From Galbula dea (lineage: Eukaryota > Chordata > Aves > Piciformes > Galbulidae), in NCBI GenBank assembly GCA_013399015.1, contig VWZX01009005.1, positions 602,433 through 666,432 on the forward strand: a stretch of DNA of 64,000 bases, in the 5' to 3' direction. Shown piece after piece: positions 1-13,500 of the stretch (positions are counted from its first letter, which is position 1; every line of letters begins with the position of its first letter). A program made the translations under genes and the position numbers. The notes under the pieces were generated by a model, which saw nothing but the letters and a program-made list of their open reading frames with translations, made no database searches and was not told the DNA's origin.

Positions 1-3000
1 ACCACCCAAGCCTGCACTTCGTGAAGGGGAAAATGGCTTAGATTCTACCTCAGACCCCAGTGCCACCAGCACCAGGGAAGGAACAGGGAGGAAATGAATT
101 CATGAAGAAACTCAAGGGAAAAATAGGCAGGCAAAATAAGCACAGCAGTCTGGAAGAATAAATTTACTGAACCTACATCCTTGATTTTTATGGAGCCTCT
201 AATAACAGGGTGAGCCTGACAGAGTCAGTTATCTCCCAGAAAATGTGGGACTCTGGCAAAGCTGTTCTTCTTGCTTGCTTGAAAATGGGAACCATGGGAC
301 CCCCAGTAGGAACACAACCAACATAAAGGCAAGCAGACGTCACCTTAAACTTGCCCTCAGCTTCCAGGGGAGGATTAAGTGATGCAAAACCACAGGAGCA
401 GGCCAGGTGGGAAAGATTACTTCACTGGTGTATGACTTCTTATTGGAGGTAGGAGAAAGGACTGATTGTGTGTTATATGTAGGGACCAATTACACTGAAA
501 AATACAGAATATAGTGAGGTAGAGGTTTGAGGGTGGGCGGGAAAGGAGATTAAACCTAGATGGGTGTGTTAAAGCTGAGCAAAGGAGGGATAGAGTCAGA
601 AAGACAGGAAGAAAAAAACATTGTGCAAAGAGGCAAAATCCATGTGAGCTCATTCAAACGTGTCTCAGACCAGTAACTGCACAGCAATCACCCTGTGCCT
701 GTGCTCACAAGTGCTGAGAATGGCAGGAACAAGGTGTGGGCTCTCCTACTTTCTAATTCTTCTTTCTCATTTTGCACAATTGCCACATGCTGAAATAGCA
801 AATGATGTATGAAATGAAAAATCACTCCCCAACCAATGCATACTGATGATGCAGAGAATATTTGGCCATTACTTCCTCACAGTAATATTTATCCACATTA
901 ATGCCTCATTCATATGTGGCTGGAAATGCCCAGAATGTGAGCGGCAAGGGGATCAGAAGAGAGATCGGGGAGAGAGGCAAAGGAGCAAGGCAGGCACTTA
1001 AGGAGGCAGATACAAAGTCTTTCCTCTATAAATCATCAGTTCTGGCCCAGCTTATTAGCAACCACAAAGCAATATTCTGGCACCCAAAGTGAGCCAGTTG
1101 CCTGTAAAGAGCAAATTCATTCAGCATAGACTTTGTAGGTGTCATTGCCATTTGGAGGTGACTTCAGGGCTGATGTGAAACAAGCTGGTGGCCCCAGGCC
1201 AGCACCTGGTGGGGAGATATTTACATAGTGAGAAAAGCTGTCCCCACTTGGCATGCCACAGGGTGATGGGAGCCAACCCAGCCAAAAGTGGAGACAGAAG
1301 GAGGGGAGCAGTTCCCCATGACAGCTCCAAGCAGAGCACATCACCAGGGCTAGCACCAAGGTGGACCATAGGTAGCCTCAGCCCCAGGTGCAGCTGCTTG
1401 GTAGCTCTGTGGTGCCCCTGGAATTACTTCGGGGTCTGTCCTCATGAGGAAGATTTCTGAAGTTCAGCAGAGAATGACAACCCCTCCTACAGGAATTTTA
1501 CAGCACTCCATCCAATTTAATATGAAATGACTGCTAGCCTAAAAATTTTTTAAAAAATCATTTTCATGAAATATATAGCTTTTCTAGTGATTTCTTTTGA
1601 GCTTTCTTCTTTGGTTTCTGTTGCTGTTGAAATCTTGAGGAACCTTCTCTCACGACAGAGCTGCAGGTCTGCCCCTTTCCAGGGCACAACATTCACTCCA
1701 AAGTTCAGACTACACTCTTTGACAGGGGCTGGTGCCTGTTCCTTCAGGCTGCACCTTTCCACTCTGGTGCTGCAGGTTGCACTAAGCTCAGCCTGGTGCA
1801 GAAAGGGCTAAGGCAGGACAACATTTTGGAGGGTGGGCTCCACAGATAAATGTATGAATCATTCAGGAGGGGTGTTATTTAGTTATTTATTTTAGAAAGA
1901 AAGGGTAAGTGTGTCCTGTAAGACCTAGTGCCCCTGATAGAACAGGAACAGCAGCATCAGGAGGGTTGCTCAACTTCTGTGCATGCTCACCACCTGCTCC
2001 TCCTGCCTGACAGCCTGCTCTGACCTGACCAGGAGGACTGCAGAGACCTTCCAAACCTGCAGGCTAGAGATTACAAAGGCATGGCAACAGAGAGGAGAAT
2101 ACCAGATCCATTTCCAGTTTGGGGGAGGTTTTGTGGGAGGCCAGGCACAGAGGGTTGGGTAAGCTCAGTGCTCTTAGTATTAGGAAGAGGTTTGTGAGGG
2201 GATTCACGGTGGAAGATCTAGGACAGAAATGGGGGGTGTGTAATAATAACCAGGTGTGCCTGGTTATTTCTTCCAGTAAACACCTGTGAATTCCTTCATC
2301 TTTCTGTATGCAAGAAATAGCACTGGAACACACTGTCACATTACTGCATGTACCCAAACCCGAAAGCTTCAATGTTTTCTGACAGCCTAGTCCTCTGACT
2401 ATCCTTGGTAGTATGACCAAAGGCTCAGCATGTGTCTTCAGTTTGTAATCTCCATGCACAGGATTGATTTTCATAAGGTGTTGGCCAAGTATGGCATCGG
2501 TGTTTAGCAGACATTATTTAGTACTTCTGACTCTCTGATGTGTGTCCGTAAGACTACATTTGGAGAGCTCTTCCTGAAATTGGGAGAGAGGAGGTAGACC
2601 CAGCTGAATGTCTCCTACAAGCACACCTTGCTTGTGTTAGAAAAAAGAGCTGCAGAAGAGCTCAAAGCCACTCATAAGGTAAGATAACAAAATAACTTAT
2701 TCTTAAACAGGTAGAAACCAAGGGATCATACAGTCCTACAGGATGCATTAGTATGCTCCTTTTGACTCCATTTACACATATTTTACCTCCCCATCACCAG
2801 AAGAAAGCAACTAGGAGCTGCTGAAAACTACCTTTGCTATCCTAAAACTTCTTTGTTTCTGTTTTGCAGGAGGCTCTGGGTCCAGCTTGACCTTCAGATA
2901 TCAGGGAGTCAACAGGAACTGCAAATACTCATCCAAGGACATGTTTTGGCTCTCTGCCTAGTGGCTGAAACAGTAGTGTTGTCTCTGAGTGATAACACAC

Positions 3001-3599
3001 CAAAATGTATTTCAAGATAACACTAAAGATGTGATCCACAGAAACTCAACAATGAAAAATAGTGACTGGGAGATCTGGAAAATTAATCTACTTTCTCACC
3101 AGCAGGAGCTCTAAAATGGTCAGTCTCAAAGCCTACACAAAACTCATGGCATGCTGGACAGGACATGGGAAGTACTGGCTAGTATGATGGGACTTGCCAG
3201 CATGTAAATCGGGGATGATTCTACTGAACTTAGAGTTACCTCTCCCCTGCTGTTGTTAACCTGGAAAACCACATTGACCTTGTGGCCACCCTATGGACAA
3301 TCCCACAGCCCTTTAGAAATGCCTCTGGCTGATGATTTGATACAAGCTACTGGTGGACAGGAACATCTGCCATTTGCTGCAGAAGTTTAACAAAAAGGGA
3401 ACCTCAAGTAAGAATTCTTTGTTCATGCCTGTTTTCCAGGTCACACACTTGGGATATATAATTGTGTAGGATACACATCCAAAACTCATTTGTACACACT
3501 CCCTGTTAGCTCTGCAGAAATATTGTGGACCAGTCTGCATGTCCATAAGATGTAACAGAAACCTTTAGGAGCAAATTTAAACTTTTCACAAAATCAGTG
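1..3599. other. Unique noncoding sequence, no gene recognised
   Basis: No repeat family, RNA gene or protein domain is recognised here. Open frames are short (the longest is 136 codons, minus strand around 2064-2474) and show no domain, signal peptide or family resemblance. A 14-bp palindrome of six T followed by six A flanked by A and T lies at 1545-1558, and a polypyrimidine plus AG 3' splice-like sequence ends near 2869. The frame after that site stays open for only about 30 codons. Old diverged repeats cannot be excluded by eye. Confidence 0.6.
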
Positions 3600-3790
3600 A
3601 TAATGTGCTTGCAGCCCAGAGGGCCAACCATATCCTGGGCTGCATCAACAGGAGCATGGCCAGCAGGTCGAGGGAGGTGATTCTCCCCCTCTACTCTGCT
3701 CTCCTGAGACCCCACCTGGAACATTGCATCCAGTTCTGGAGCCCCTATTACAGGATGTTGCATGTCACTTGCTCCTTGGTGCAGAGCACA
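3600..3790 (+). mobile_element. CR1 LINE internal fragment (ORF2 part)
   Basis: The sequence follows the CR1 ORF2 segment just after the reverse transcriptase core. The translation reads AAQRANHILGCINRSMASRS, then REVILPLYSALLRPHLEHC, which is the conserved CR1 block normally read as AAQ-AN-ILGCI-RS-ASRSREVILPLYSAL-RPHLEYC. The reading is continuous from about 3605 to 3760 and then becomes unrecognisable. Neither the 5' part nor the octamer-tailed 3' end is present, so the fragment was broken on both sides after insertion. The same block occurs in the copies near 34.7 kb and 58.9 kb. The family call is secure; the right boundary is approximate. Confidence 0.88.
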
Positions 3791-6700
3791 CACAGCCATG
3801 CAGAGCTGTGCCTCTCCCATGCTCTCCTTCCCAGTGTTATTGTTGCCTTTCTGGAAATCATGCCATCTACTGGGGTGTGGGAACAGGAGATGGCAGACTC
3901 CCACAGCCACTACCATTGCCCAGCATCAGCTGGACAGATCTTCAAACTGCTATGGCACTGAAACCATTCATACAGCACCCCTCCAGAATGCTTTCCTCTA
4001 CGAATGAATACCAAGGAGTGCTGGATGGCTTGGATGTTTAGAGGCTGTTTCTTGTTTTGCAGGTTGTTCCCCTGAGGGGTGAAGTGTGGTGGGTGAGCAG
4101 TGGGCTGGAGCAACTTCACACCCTGCTGTTCCCCTTAGCACAGTCTGTGACCTGTGGTCAGGAGCACTGCTTTTAGGTTATGAAAAGGACTTCCAGCATC
4201 TGATTTATGCTGCAGAATTGCTTTTGTTTTGAATTTCTAAATTCTATGATTTCAGTCAGCTTGGACATCGAGGAAAGATGAGCATGACCAATTAAGAATC
4301 ATAGGCTGTCATCACCCTTTCCCTCCCACTGCCATTGTTCTGGTGCAATGATCCTAAAAAAGCATCAGGACTACTTTTGGGAGCAGCAGCCCTTCTGCTA
4401 TTGACATCAGACCTGTTTCTGTGCTATCTCCCACTACCATGCTTGCATAAAAATGTGCACTGAACACACGTGGTGAAAAGGAACATCTACTCTCAACCAG
4501 TCCAGCAGCAGTTGGTGGTGTGTGGACTACAGATTGTCCAACTCCTTTCCTGTGTGCTTTTCGTTTGCAGTGCTGCATGCTTCTCCATTGCATCCACCGT
4601 GTCCTGCAAGAGGCTCCAAGAGGAAAATCCCTGCACAAGACAAATTCCCAGGCAGCTGCAGAAGGCTGGAGCCATCTTCCTGAGAGACTTTTTAATATGC
4701 ACAGCAATGCTGGGAAGCACATTGGATACGGAGTGCCAGCCAGCTCTGCCAACCCTTGTAGCGGCACAAGTGAGGGGCAGCAAACTGTGGCCCAGGGAGG
4801 GTGGGAAAGCAGGGTGGGCTCCAGCCTGGAAGCTCATCTCTTGTGAACCTTTGGGCTCCTTGACTCTAAGCAATCACTAAACAACACAGCCTCCTCTTTG
4901 TTTGGATGGTACAAATCCCTATAAACAGAGTACTTGTTCTTTTTTCTTTAATGTCCTTTGTGGTTTCATGAAAATGCCGGATGCTGCAGAAGGCTGAAGC
5001 ATGAAAAGTTCCTCTCTCTATCCTGACCTCCCTGTCCAGCAACCACACTAAAAAGAAACCACCAAATAATGTGCTTGCAAATACCTGGACCGACAGCTCT
5101 GGTGATGGAAAGCTCTCCATTTATTCACAGACCAAATCGAGCCTAGGCAGCAGCTGTGCAAGTTTCCCAGCTTGGCCCTCACCAGTGCCAGCTGAGTCCA
5201 ACCCGAAGGGCCCCACCTCTTTGCATGCTTCCCTTGCTCATTCAAATCCTTGGCAGCGTGGTGGGTCTGCCAGCTAGGCTGCTGGCTGCAGGATGGATGC
5301 TCCTGGTGAGGGTGTAGCAGCAGTAAGGCAACATGGAGGGCACTGCTGGAGCTACCCCAGGCTTGGAATTAGAGAGGAGCCAAACCATCATATTCTGAAA
5401 AATACTTCCAAGCCAATGCTGCAAGCAGCCCTGTGGGTGGGAGTTAAAGCTTTTCATTGCTGAAACCTTAGGTTCCTGTTTACCAAACATTTATTTACTC
5501 TATGCATTTGAGTGAATGAGGAAATGAACCACAAGGCTGGGCACAAATGCCAAAATCCTGCTTAAGTATGTAAATCACCCTTATTCTGTGCCTAGTTCAG
5601 GGTTGAAAAACTAATCTCTCCTCAGATTTGTTGTTTCTCATAAGGTCCTGCCACTTCCCTGTTCACCACTGAGCCACTGTAAGCACAGCCTCTGCTTTCC
5701 TGGCAGCTCCATCACCGTGTTCACAAAGGCAGAGGCAAGCTGCTGAGAAAGCCACACTTTCCCCTCCTCAGTGCTCCCACTGCCAGTCCTGCTTTATACA
5801 TGGTACATGTGGTACTGGAGCAGCAAAGGGAGAAAGACCTAAGTTCTCTCTAGTCTCAGGGACAGTGTTGCTGCCACATTGTCCCAGCCTCACATCCTCT
5901 AAATAAAGTCCCAACAACAAATTCTGCTTTTTCCTGAGGAAAGGACCCTCCCACCACCCTAGACCTCTTTGTTGCATGCAGCTTGAGCTCCTTGCTTGCC
6001 AGTTCCTCCAGCACCTCATGCTCTCTTCTTCCTCATCAGGAGTGGCCTCTTTCTAGCACTTGTGTGCCCAGAACTGAGGAAGCCCTCTGAAGCCCAGGAA
6101 AAGCTCACAGAAATAGATACATACACCACACACACCCCCAGATCTGGAAGGAGGGATAGATTTTGCTTGTCTAGTGTAATAGAGCAGACAGGTGACCCTA
6201 CTCATGCTGCAGTTGCCCCAGGCTCAGATCCTGGCTACTGTGTGGCATTGCAAAATCATGAGGACACTGGTCCTGCTGTGGGTATGGGGGGTTATCCGGT
6301 CAGCAGCATCTTTGCTTAGCCCAATGCAGCTTCCCCTGCACATCCAGATGAAGGACACTCATTAGACAAACAATCCTGGCTATTTTCTCAAGCCAACAGC
6401 ACACAAAGAGAAAGAAAGGACACAGCTGTTTGGCTTCCAGCAGTTCTCACCCACAAGAGGTCAGAGCCTGCCCCCTCAGGGGGCTGGGAGACTTTACCTA
6501 CCATCTCCTCTCCCTTGCATCCCTGTTGCCTTTTTTGTTTCTCTGCACAACCTCCCTATCTCCCAAGAGCACCACTGCTCTCCCAGACGAGCTCAAGCAC
6601 CAAAATACCAAAACAAATCTACAAGGCAAGGAGAAGGGACTTGCCAGGGCAGAGGAGCCCTATTTTTGTAATCAGTCCAAAGGCTAGGATTACTATACAC

Positions 6701-6944
6701 AAGCCAGAGCATTCTATTCTCTGGTTTATGGCAGGACTTCCTACTGTCCTGGCCAGAAGGGAGCCTCTCTGCTCCAGCCAGTTTCCCAGGCTGGAGTAGC
6801 CTGGAGGAGAAGTCCAGGGGATCAGGACTTTGAAGCATACCTCTGAATACACTGTCCAAGAAGTTCAAATTGTGACAGAGATACATATGCACCCAATTTC
6901 CATTGATTTCACTGTAGGTAAGAGGCCAAAACATCTTCAGGTGT
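3791..6944. other. Unique noncoding sequence between two CR1 pieces
   Basis: No gene or repeat family is recognised. Overlapping open frames on both strands at 4354-4880 have no recognisable domain and look like chance. A string resembling a CR1 tail (attctatgattt) occurs near 4238 but has no CR1 sequence upstream of it. Confidence 0.55.
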
Positions 6945-7103
6945 TTGTTAAGTTGGAGTCTCCTTCTCTGGAGATATTCCAAACCCGTCTGGACGTGTTT
7001 CTGTGTGACCTGGTCTAGGGAATCCTGCTGTGGCAGGGGAGTTGGACTAGATGATCTTTCAAGGTCCCTTCCAACTCCTAAAATTCTTTGATTCTGTGAT
7101 TCT
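6945..7103 (+). mobile_element. CR1 LINE 3' end, 5'-truncated
   Basis: This matches the terminal part of a CR1 subfamily. A block reading 'gttggagtctccttctctgg' at 6951-6970 is followed by 'agatattccaaacccgtctgg', a gap to 'cctggtctagg' (stop region of ORF2), 'ggcaggggagttggactaga' and 'tgatctttcaaggtcccttc'. It ends in the octamer-like tail attctttgattctgtgattct at 7083-7103. The tail is of the ATTCTGTG type and differs from the ATTCTATG tails at 35.2 and 59.4 kb, so it comes from a different subfamily. The length of about 160 bp is typical of the heavily 5'-truncated CR1 copies in bird genomes. Confidence 0.92.
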
Positions 7104-9161
7104 TAAGTTAACCCTGGGTTGAGATCCTTGCTAGGGCAGGCCTGGTATGACCAGAATCAAATGTTCCCTACGGGGGAGTTACAGTTTGAGTTTAAGAGTA
7201 AGGTGTAACATAAGACTGAGCAGAAAAGGGTGGAAAATGGCAGAACAAAACAATAAAACAGAAACTTGTAGCATACTAGATCACAGTTTCAACTCATTGC
7301 CTGCCTGTTCTATCACTCAGAGGTGTGTCAAAGATATTAATGCATCTTTCCTGGCTTTGGCTTTCTACTTCTTGTACCTCCCTAAGACATTCATATTAAG
7401 AAGCTGGTACTGGATTGAGCCATCTCCTGAATTTTGTACCAGACAGGAATTTATATACCACCAGAAACTCAGATCCATAGTAACTGTCTCTTCCAAACAG
7501 CTCCTTTCAGACAGTGAGAAGTGTATAAACAAACTAAACACCCACAAATGATTCAAATTAGCTACTCCTGTTACATGCACATCAAACTCTGCCTTGCCTC
7601 TGCCCTGCCTCAGAACAGGATTCTTGCACTGCAAGTATGTGCTGTGTCCTGCTGGTCACCAGAGAGCAAGAGTGCTTTGCATTCATAACTAGCAAATAAC
7701 ACTGCTGGTTTTTAATGGGGAGTACATGCAAAACCAGTAACTACCTGGAGAGAAAAACAATACCTTCTCCATCCCTTTCCAGCACTATGAGAGCAAAACA
7801 GGTGCAACAATTGCCACACAGAAGTGGCAATTCACTCCTTGCTCACTCCGTCAGTTTTGTGGAAAGGATCCCCCACAAGGTAGCTTGCTCAGCTCAATTC
7901 ATGTTCGCTTGGGTTGGAGTATGACCAAGGCCCAGTATTAGCAGCCCAAACCACCTTCCCCAGGCATTATCACAGGCTTACTCTAATACTAAAAATAAAG
8001 TTGAACCCATCCACTTCCAAGACCTCCACCTCTCTGTGAACCTGCCACTGCCACAGGTGCAGTGCCTTTGGCTCTGGACAAACAGCACTTGGTGGGAGCA
8101 AGTAGTACAATAGAGGCTTTGCTGCTGTAATTTCCCCAGCTCTGCCACAGATATAAATGTGAAAAAAATGCTGCATGGCTGACACAGCTAGAATATCTCT
8201 TGGTTCACATTTAATATTCATTTGCCAGCTTTTGCTGAAGGCCTTTAAAAATACAGGCACTCACCAGAAAAGTTGCTGCCTCCTTGTCTTGTTTTATTTT
8301 AGCAGGGGTTGCCTTGTAGAAGCATAAGTAACTTCATAAAGTATGTAACTAAGAGTCACTTGGCTAAGTAGACCAAGCCTGCTGTCCTATAGTCTCCTTC
8401 ACATTTTCATTAACTCTAAAACCAGTTAATATTATGTAATACAAATGCAGTGGCGTCAGAGACTCTAAGTTGAATAAGAATTTTGAATTAAGAGTACAGA
8501 ACAACCTGAAACTGCCTCTGCCAAAAAAAATCGGAGCACCCAAGGGCTCACAGAGGCACAGCACTTCCATGAAGTGGCTGTGAGCTGAATAAGTGCTCTA
8601 GGTATTAATATTCAAAGCAGGGCATCATGCATGGTTTATGAAACACTTCTTAGTGCAGATTAAAGACCTGTTCTCAAGGCAGTGAGCTTCCTACTAGGAC
8701 TGGAGCCACTAGGCTCCAAATTCATTACCATAGCACACTTTCTGGATAAAAAAATAATTGGAAGACTTCCCTTTTTATTAGCCTTCCTCTCTAACTATTA
8801 AGATTCAGCCTCATACCTGACTTGACTAATGATGAGTCTCAGGAGAGTGAATCCAGACTTCAGAGCAGCACAGTCACTCTGAGTAACCTCCGGCTCAAGG
8901 TGAGAAGCCTATGTGGGAACAGTCCAAGCTGCAACTAGGTGGAAACATTAAAAGCTGTTGTTAGGGGAGCCACAGAGGGGTTTTCCTCAACCAGTGAGGA
9001 CAGCAGAATCTTTCCAAGAACTGTGCTGACCTGGTTTGTACTCTGTGTTCCTGTTTACCCACACAGGCTGCTGCACCATCCCCAGACGTGTTCTGCTGAG
9101 TGTCCCACTGGCACCATTAGTACTCAAATGATATTGTAGACATTGTGGACATAATTACTTT

Positions 9162-9191
9162 TAGAGAAGGACCTTATAGAGAAGGACCTTA
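9162..9191. repeat. 15-bp perfect tandem duplication
   Basis: The unit tagagaaggacctta occurs twice head to tail, at 9162-9176 and 9177-9191, without a mismatch. Such a duplication is usually a recent replication-slippage event. It is not in any recognised gene. Confidence 0.9.
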
Positions 9192-10494
9192 ATGCAAGGC
9201 AATGAAACCCTCTGTGGATGCTCTCTATGTATTTTACTTGAACAAAAGTCAGACTTTTGTTTCTGGTCAAATATGTGTTGCTATATATACATGTATACAG
9301 CATGCAAAAGTTTGCTTTGGTAACAGTTCTCTGCTGCAGTGGAACATCATCTCATGCAGCAATGCAATATCTTCTGTCCATGTTCTGCTGCTGAAAACTA
9401 AACACCTCCTAGCCAAGAAGGGCAGATTTGTTGCTATGGTATTGCTCCTTTTGCAAGAAGTGATGCAGAGCACCTGTTGGGTATATTTGCCCAGCACATG
9501 GTTCCTCCAATCGCTAGCTCTGCTCAGTGGTCCAGAAGGACAACAGAGGTTTTGGTCTGTTCCAGTGTATTCATCCCCCTTCTCAGAAAACATTTCCCTA
9601 AGTAGGCCAAAAAAATGTCTCTTAAAGCTTGAGCTTTAGAGGATACATTTGTAAGGCGAGACACACACAAATGGGGTGACCAGCTGTTCTACTTTTGGAG
9701 GTACTGTCCTAGTTCTCAGGAAGCCAATCTGCACTGCACCTCCTAAAGAGGAGAGAGGCCAAATGTCCTACTTTCTGTTCTTGGTGGCCTATTTGTTCTA
9801 CCATGAAAAAGTAAAGGTGTGCAACTGCACATATAAGAAGAGAAGAAACCTTCACCTCCATATGCTTGCATAGAAAGCCAAGAGAGATGCAAAAGGCCCA
9901 GACAGCTTCCAAGTTATGTTTCAAAATCCTGCTGTTGCAGCTCAGATTCTTGTCTTGCAGTTATGTCAAGGTGCAGTGAATGCTATTAAAAACTGGTTTC
10001 CTTGTCCTCCAATGTCAACTCCACTCTGAAATCTCACCTTGTTAACACATGCAGTTCACTGCTCCATCTCAGCTAGTGGGAGCATATTATCACTTAGCTC
10101 TGATTCAGCAAGACAACTACATTTACACGTGGCCTAGCCTGCTCAGTAAGGCAGCAAGGGACACTCCTGAAGATGTTTTTAACTCTATTAGGCACACACT
10201 TAAGTTTAAGTGCTTGGCTAGACTGATTCCTTGATGAAAAAAAGGCTACCACATCAGAGGGCTAAGCTTTGAACTAAGAATATTTTTGATCATAAATTTC
10301 AGAAAAAAATCTTTAAATACAAATATTTTTTTTCTTGACAAGCAGAAAAGTAATATACTCAGTAAAGATCCTGCTCCTGAACAGTGGTAGCAGCAGGCTG
10401 CTGTGAAAATCCAGGCTTCAGCAAGGCAGTGGATGAACACAGCACCTTTCTGCACTGTCTGTACTAAGCTCTAGCCAATGTGCACCAAAACTAT

Positions 10495-10546
10495 AAATTA
10501 GAGAGGAAACAGGTAAAATTAGAGAGCAGGAGTAAAATTAGAGAGC
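10495..10546. repeat. Degenerate 19-21 bp minisatellite, three copies
   Basis: The core aaattagagag appears three times, at 10495-10505, 10516-10526 and 10535-10545, so the spacings are 21 and 19 bp. The last two copies share the longer core gtaaaattagagagc. The array is too short to be more than a small local expansion. Confidence 0.8.
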
Positions 10547-13500
10547 GTTCCTATATTAGAACTATCATCCACTTTTTCTCCTTCAATGTTTCCTGTCAGT
10601 CTCAATCTTCTTCTGCTCCTCAGTAAGGTAACCTGGGTGCACACTGGGTAAGAGGCCTGGGGGAGTTTCACATTTGCTTAGGTGACTACAACACCAGAAG
10701 AGCTCTGTCAGTTATACGGACAGCAAGAGGTAGAAAGGGAGTGGGACTATCTATGTGCTTTATCCTTCAAACATCCACAGCCATCAACAAAAGCTGTGTT
10801 CATAAGTAAGGACAGAACTTGGGCTTCTCTGCCCTTATTCAGCATCTCAGAGCTAGTTATGTCTGCTAGCAAGGTTTCATACCACACAAATCCCTCTTTC
10901 CCTGGGGATCCATCTCCCATGGATAGCCTTTTAAAAACCTTCTCAAGTCCAAATGCTATATGGCAGAGTTTCCTGATCTTTTGTGAGTTACATTTCAGTA
11001 GGTAGAGAAAGCTGACCTGACAGATCAGATCTGCTGTTTCACACCTCTCCATTCACAAGCTGCTTTGCATTTCTCTTTAGTCTGCAGCATCAAACTTTTG
11101 TAAACTTTGATGAGAAATTCAATCATAAGGTGGCAGAGATCTGGGGGCAGAAATAAGAACCTACCCTCCCTTCTTTCTTCAAAGTGTCTCTCCTCCAATA
11201 TCAATGACTGATACCAATCATGCACTTTCAGAGAAGATATTCTATTTTTTGACATTTGGGTTTTAATTGAAGCTTAATTAAACTTCTTAAAAATAAGGGG
11301 TGTGGAAACACTATCTTACTGCTTATAATTTGGGGAAAAAATATCCAATCAAAAAAACCCAACATTCCTGCATTTGCTTCTGAGAGTAGACGCCACTTGC
11401 CCTTCATTTTCTGCACAGACAATAACAGTGGGTTTAGCCATCTCATTATTGTAGCCATGAATAGCTGAGGATGGAAAAAACCTGAACATCTGAAGCTGGT
11501 AAGCTTCTGATGCTACCTCCCTACAACAGCTTTAACATGACTCCTACCCATGGTGAGTCACTAAGTCTCCCTGCAAACCCCTGGCTGAAGTGAGAAGTAT
11601 GAGGAAGCTTACACAAATCCCTCTGGCAGGGAGAAGTTTTCAGCTGGGTTTTGTTGTACTGCTGCCTCTGACTCTGCTACATCGAATCCTCACTGTGGTC
11701 TGCAGCACATCTGCAGGTTCCTCAAAGCATCTTCTGGGGCTCCTGCTAAATATGTCTTTGCAGTTCTTGGTGACTTGGGATTTCTTTGAATGCTAAGGAG
11801 ACTTGAAATGGAGCAGGCGAGCATGCTTCAGCAGAGGCAGGCAGACTGTGACAAGATGTTAGGGTCAGTTAATCCAGTGCTTTGTAAAGTCCCCTGGCTC
11901 AGTGGGAATAGTGCAATTAATGCACTTTTCTGATTATTACAGTAGTTATTAACCAAAAGACACATTCAGTGTGTAAGAGTGGGAAAGATTCAGCTGGCTG
12001 GCTCATATGGGAAGAAAAAAGTACCTCCATAAATTCAGACTTTACAGCAAAAAGGCAAAATATGAAGCCTCTTTGTGAAAGACACTAGATATCATCAGGG
12101 AAAGAAGCCTGCAGTCCTCATGCCTTGTTTGGTTGTTGACAGAGGCAGGAATGCTCTGTGCCCCCGAGTGCAGCTGAATATGAGGTGCCACTGAAGTGTA
12201 GTTGACAGTCAGGAGAGGAGGGATGCAGTGAAACTAGCCCAAGAGCCTACATCAGGGCCCTGCTGGGCAGCTGAGAGATAAGGGCCCTTGCCCAGCCTCA
12301 GCAAGGTGGCTGGCATAAAGAGTGGTTGAGATTAGCCCTGCCTGCCCTCATGCTGTCAGGATGAGCCCTGCAGAGCATGGCTATTATTTGCTTTAGAGGA
12401 TGCATTTTTGGCACCCAGTGTACAATATGTTGCTGTCACCCTTGCAACAACTCTCTAATCTCTTCTTTCCCTTCCAGTGTTATTGTCCCAGTTTCCAAGG
12501 AGCAGACAAGAAGAATCTACTCTTCTGGAGTGGGATAATTCCTCACCAAGAAAGAAATGAGCGGAGATAGACTCAGGAAATACTTCACTTGTCTATTTTT
12601 GTTTACAGTGGAGTTCCTGTTATTACCTTGAGCAAAAATAGCACAACAACAAGGCTGCAGCCAAGTTTCCTTTGCCTTCCTGCAGGAGCCTGTTGACACC
12701 AGCCCTTAGTCTCAGCCTCTGCTGGTCTGCCCTCAGGCACAGCCCCCTCCCACTGCTTTTCCCCAAGGCCAGCACGGGGGCAGCCCCAAGGAGAGGCATC
12801 AGGAGTAGTCCAACACCTCACGTGCTCACTGGTGGCATATCACTGAGCAGGCTTGGCTGAAACAGCACTTACAGCTCCCAGCAAGTCCAATCTGCACCTC
12901 AAGATCCCAAGACAGCTGGTAGCAGCTGCCTGGCATCGGCAGTGGCAGCAGTGAGAAGATCTCAACAGCACAGGCTGCCCCCACGGTTCCCCCTCCAGGG
13001 TGTTAGAGTTAAAACACATGGGTTTAATACTCACCAGCAGGAGCAAATAAGTGGCCATATCCCAGTCAGTACTAAAGTACTGTTGACAGATGACACAAAA
13101 AGAGGCACAGAAGTGGTAATGACTCCACGGGTAACAACCCCCATGTTGAGAGGCTTTCAGGTTTCCAGCAAGATTACCCACAGTGACGGTGGGGGGAGAG
13201 CAAGTGGCAGGACCTGAGTTATCAGCTTCTGGATAGGGCAGGATCACAGGCTATTTTTAAGTGCTTCTCCTTTAAAAAGCAGTTGGCAGTTTTCACAGCA
13301 AACCTGAGTTTTGGGCATCATCTTTAAATCCATCATGTTTTATCTTCAGAAAAAAGGCAGGATCTGCCTTTTACAAAGCCAAGGAGCTGACAACTCTTCC
13401 TTACTTCCTCTCTGGCAAGGATTTACATATAGGACAGTTTTTTCAAAGCACCCTCAGGGATTAAGCACCCTTCTCCTGTTGACCATCAATTGAGTGCACC

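Noticed and set aside
2855..2963. Acceptor-like site (tttctgttttgcag) followed by a short open frame
   Set aside because: Only about 30 codons are open, there is no donor or stop context of a known gene, and the peptide is not recognised.
3605..3961. 118-codon plus-strand frame that might look like a gene
   Set aside because: Its first half is CR1 ORF2; the second half is chance read-through beyond the broken element.
4230..4255. CR1-like tail string attctatgattt
   Set aside because: No CR1 3' UTR sequence precedes it, so a 12-bp AT-rich match can be chance.
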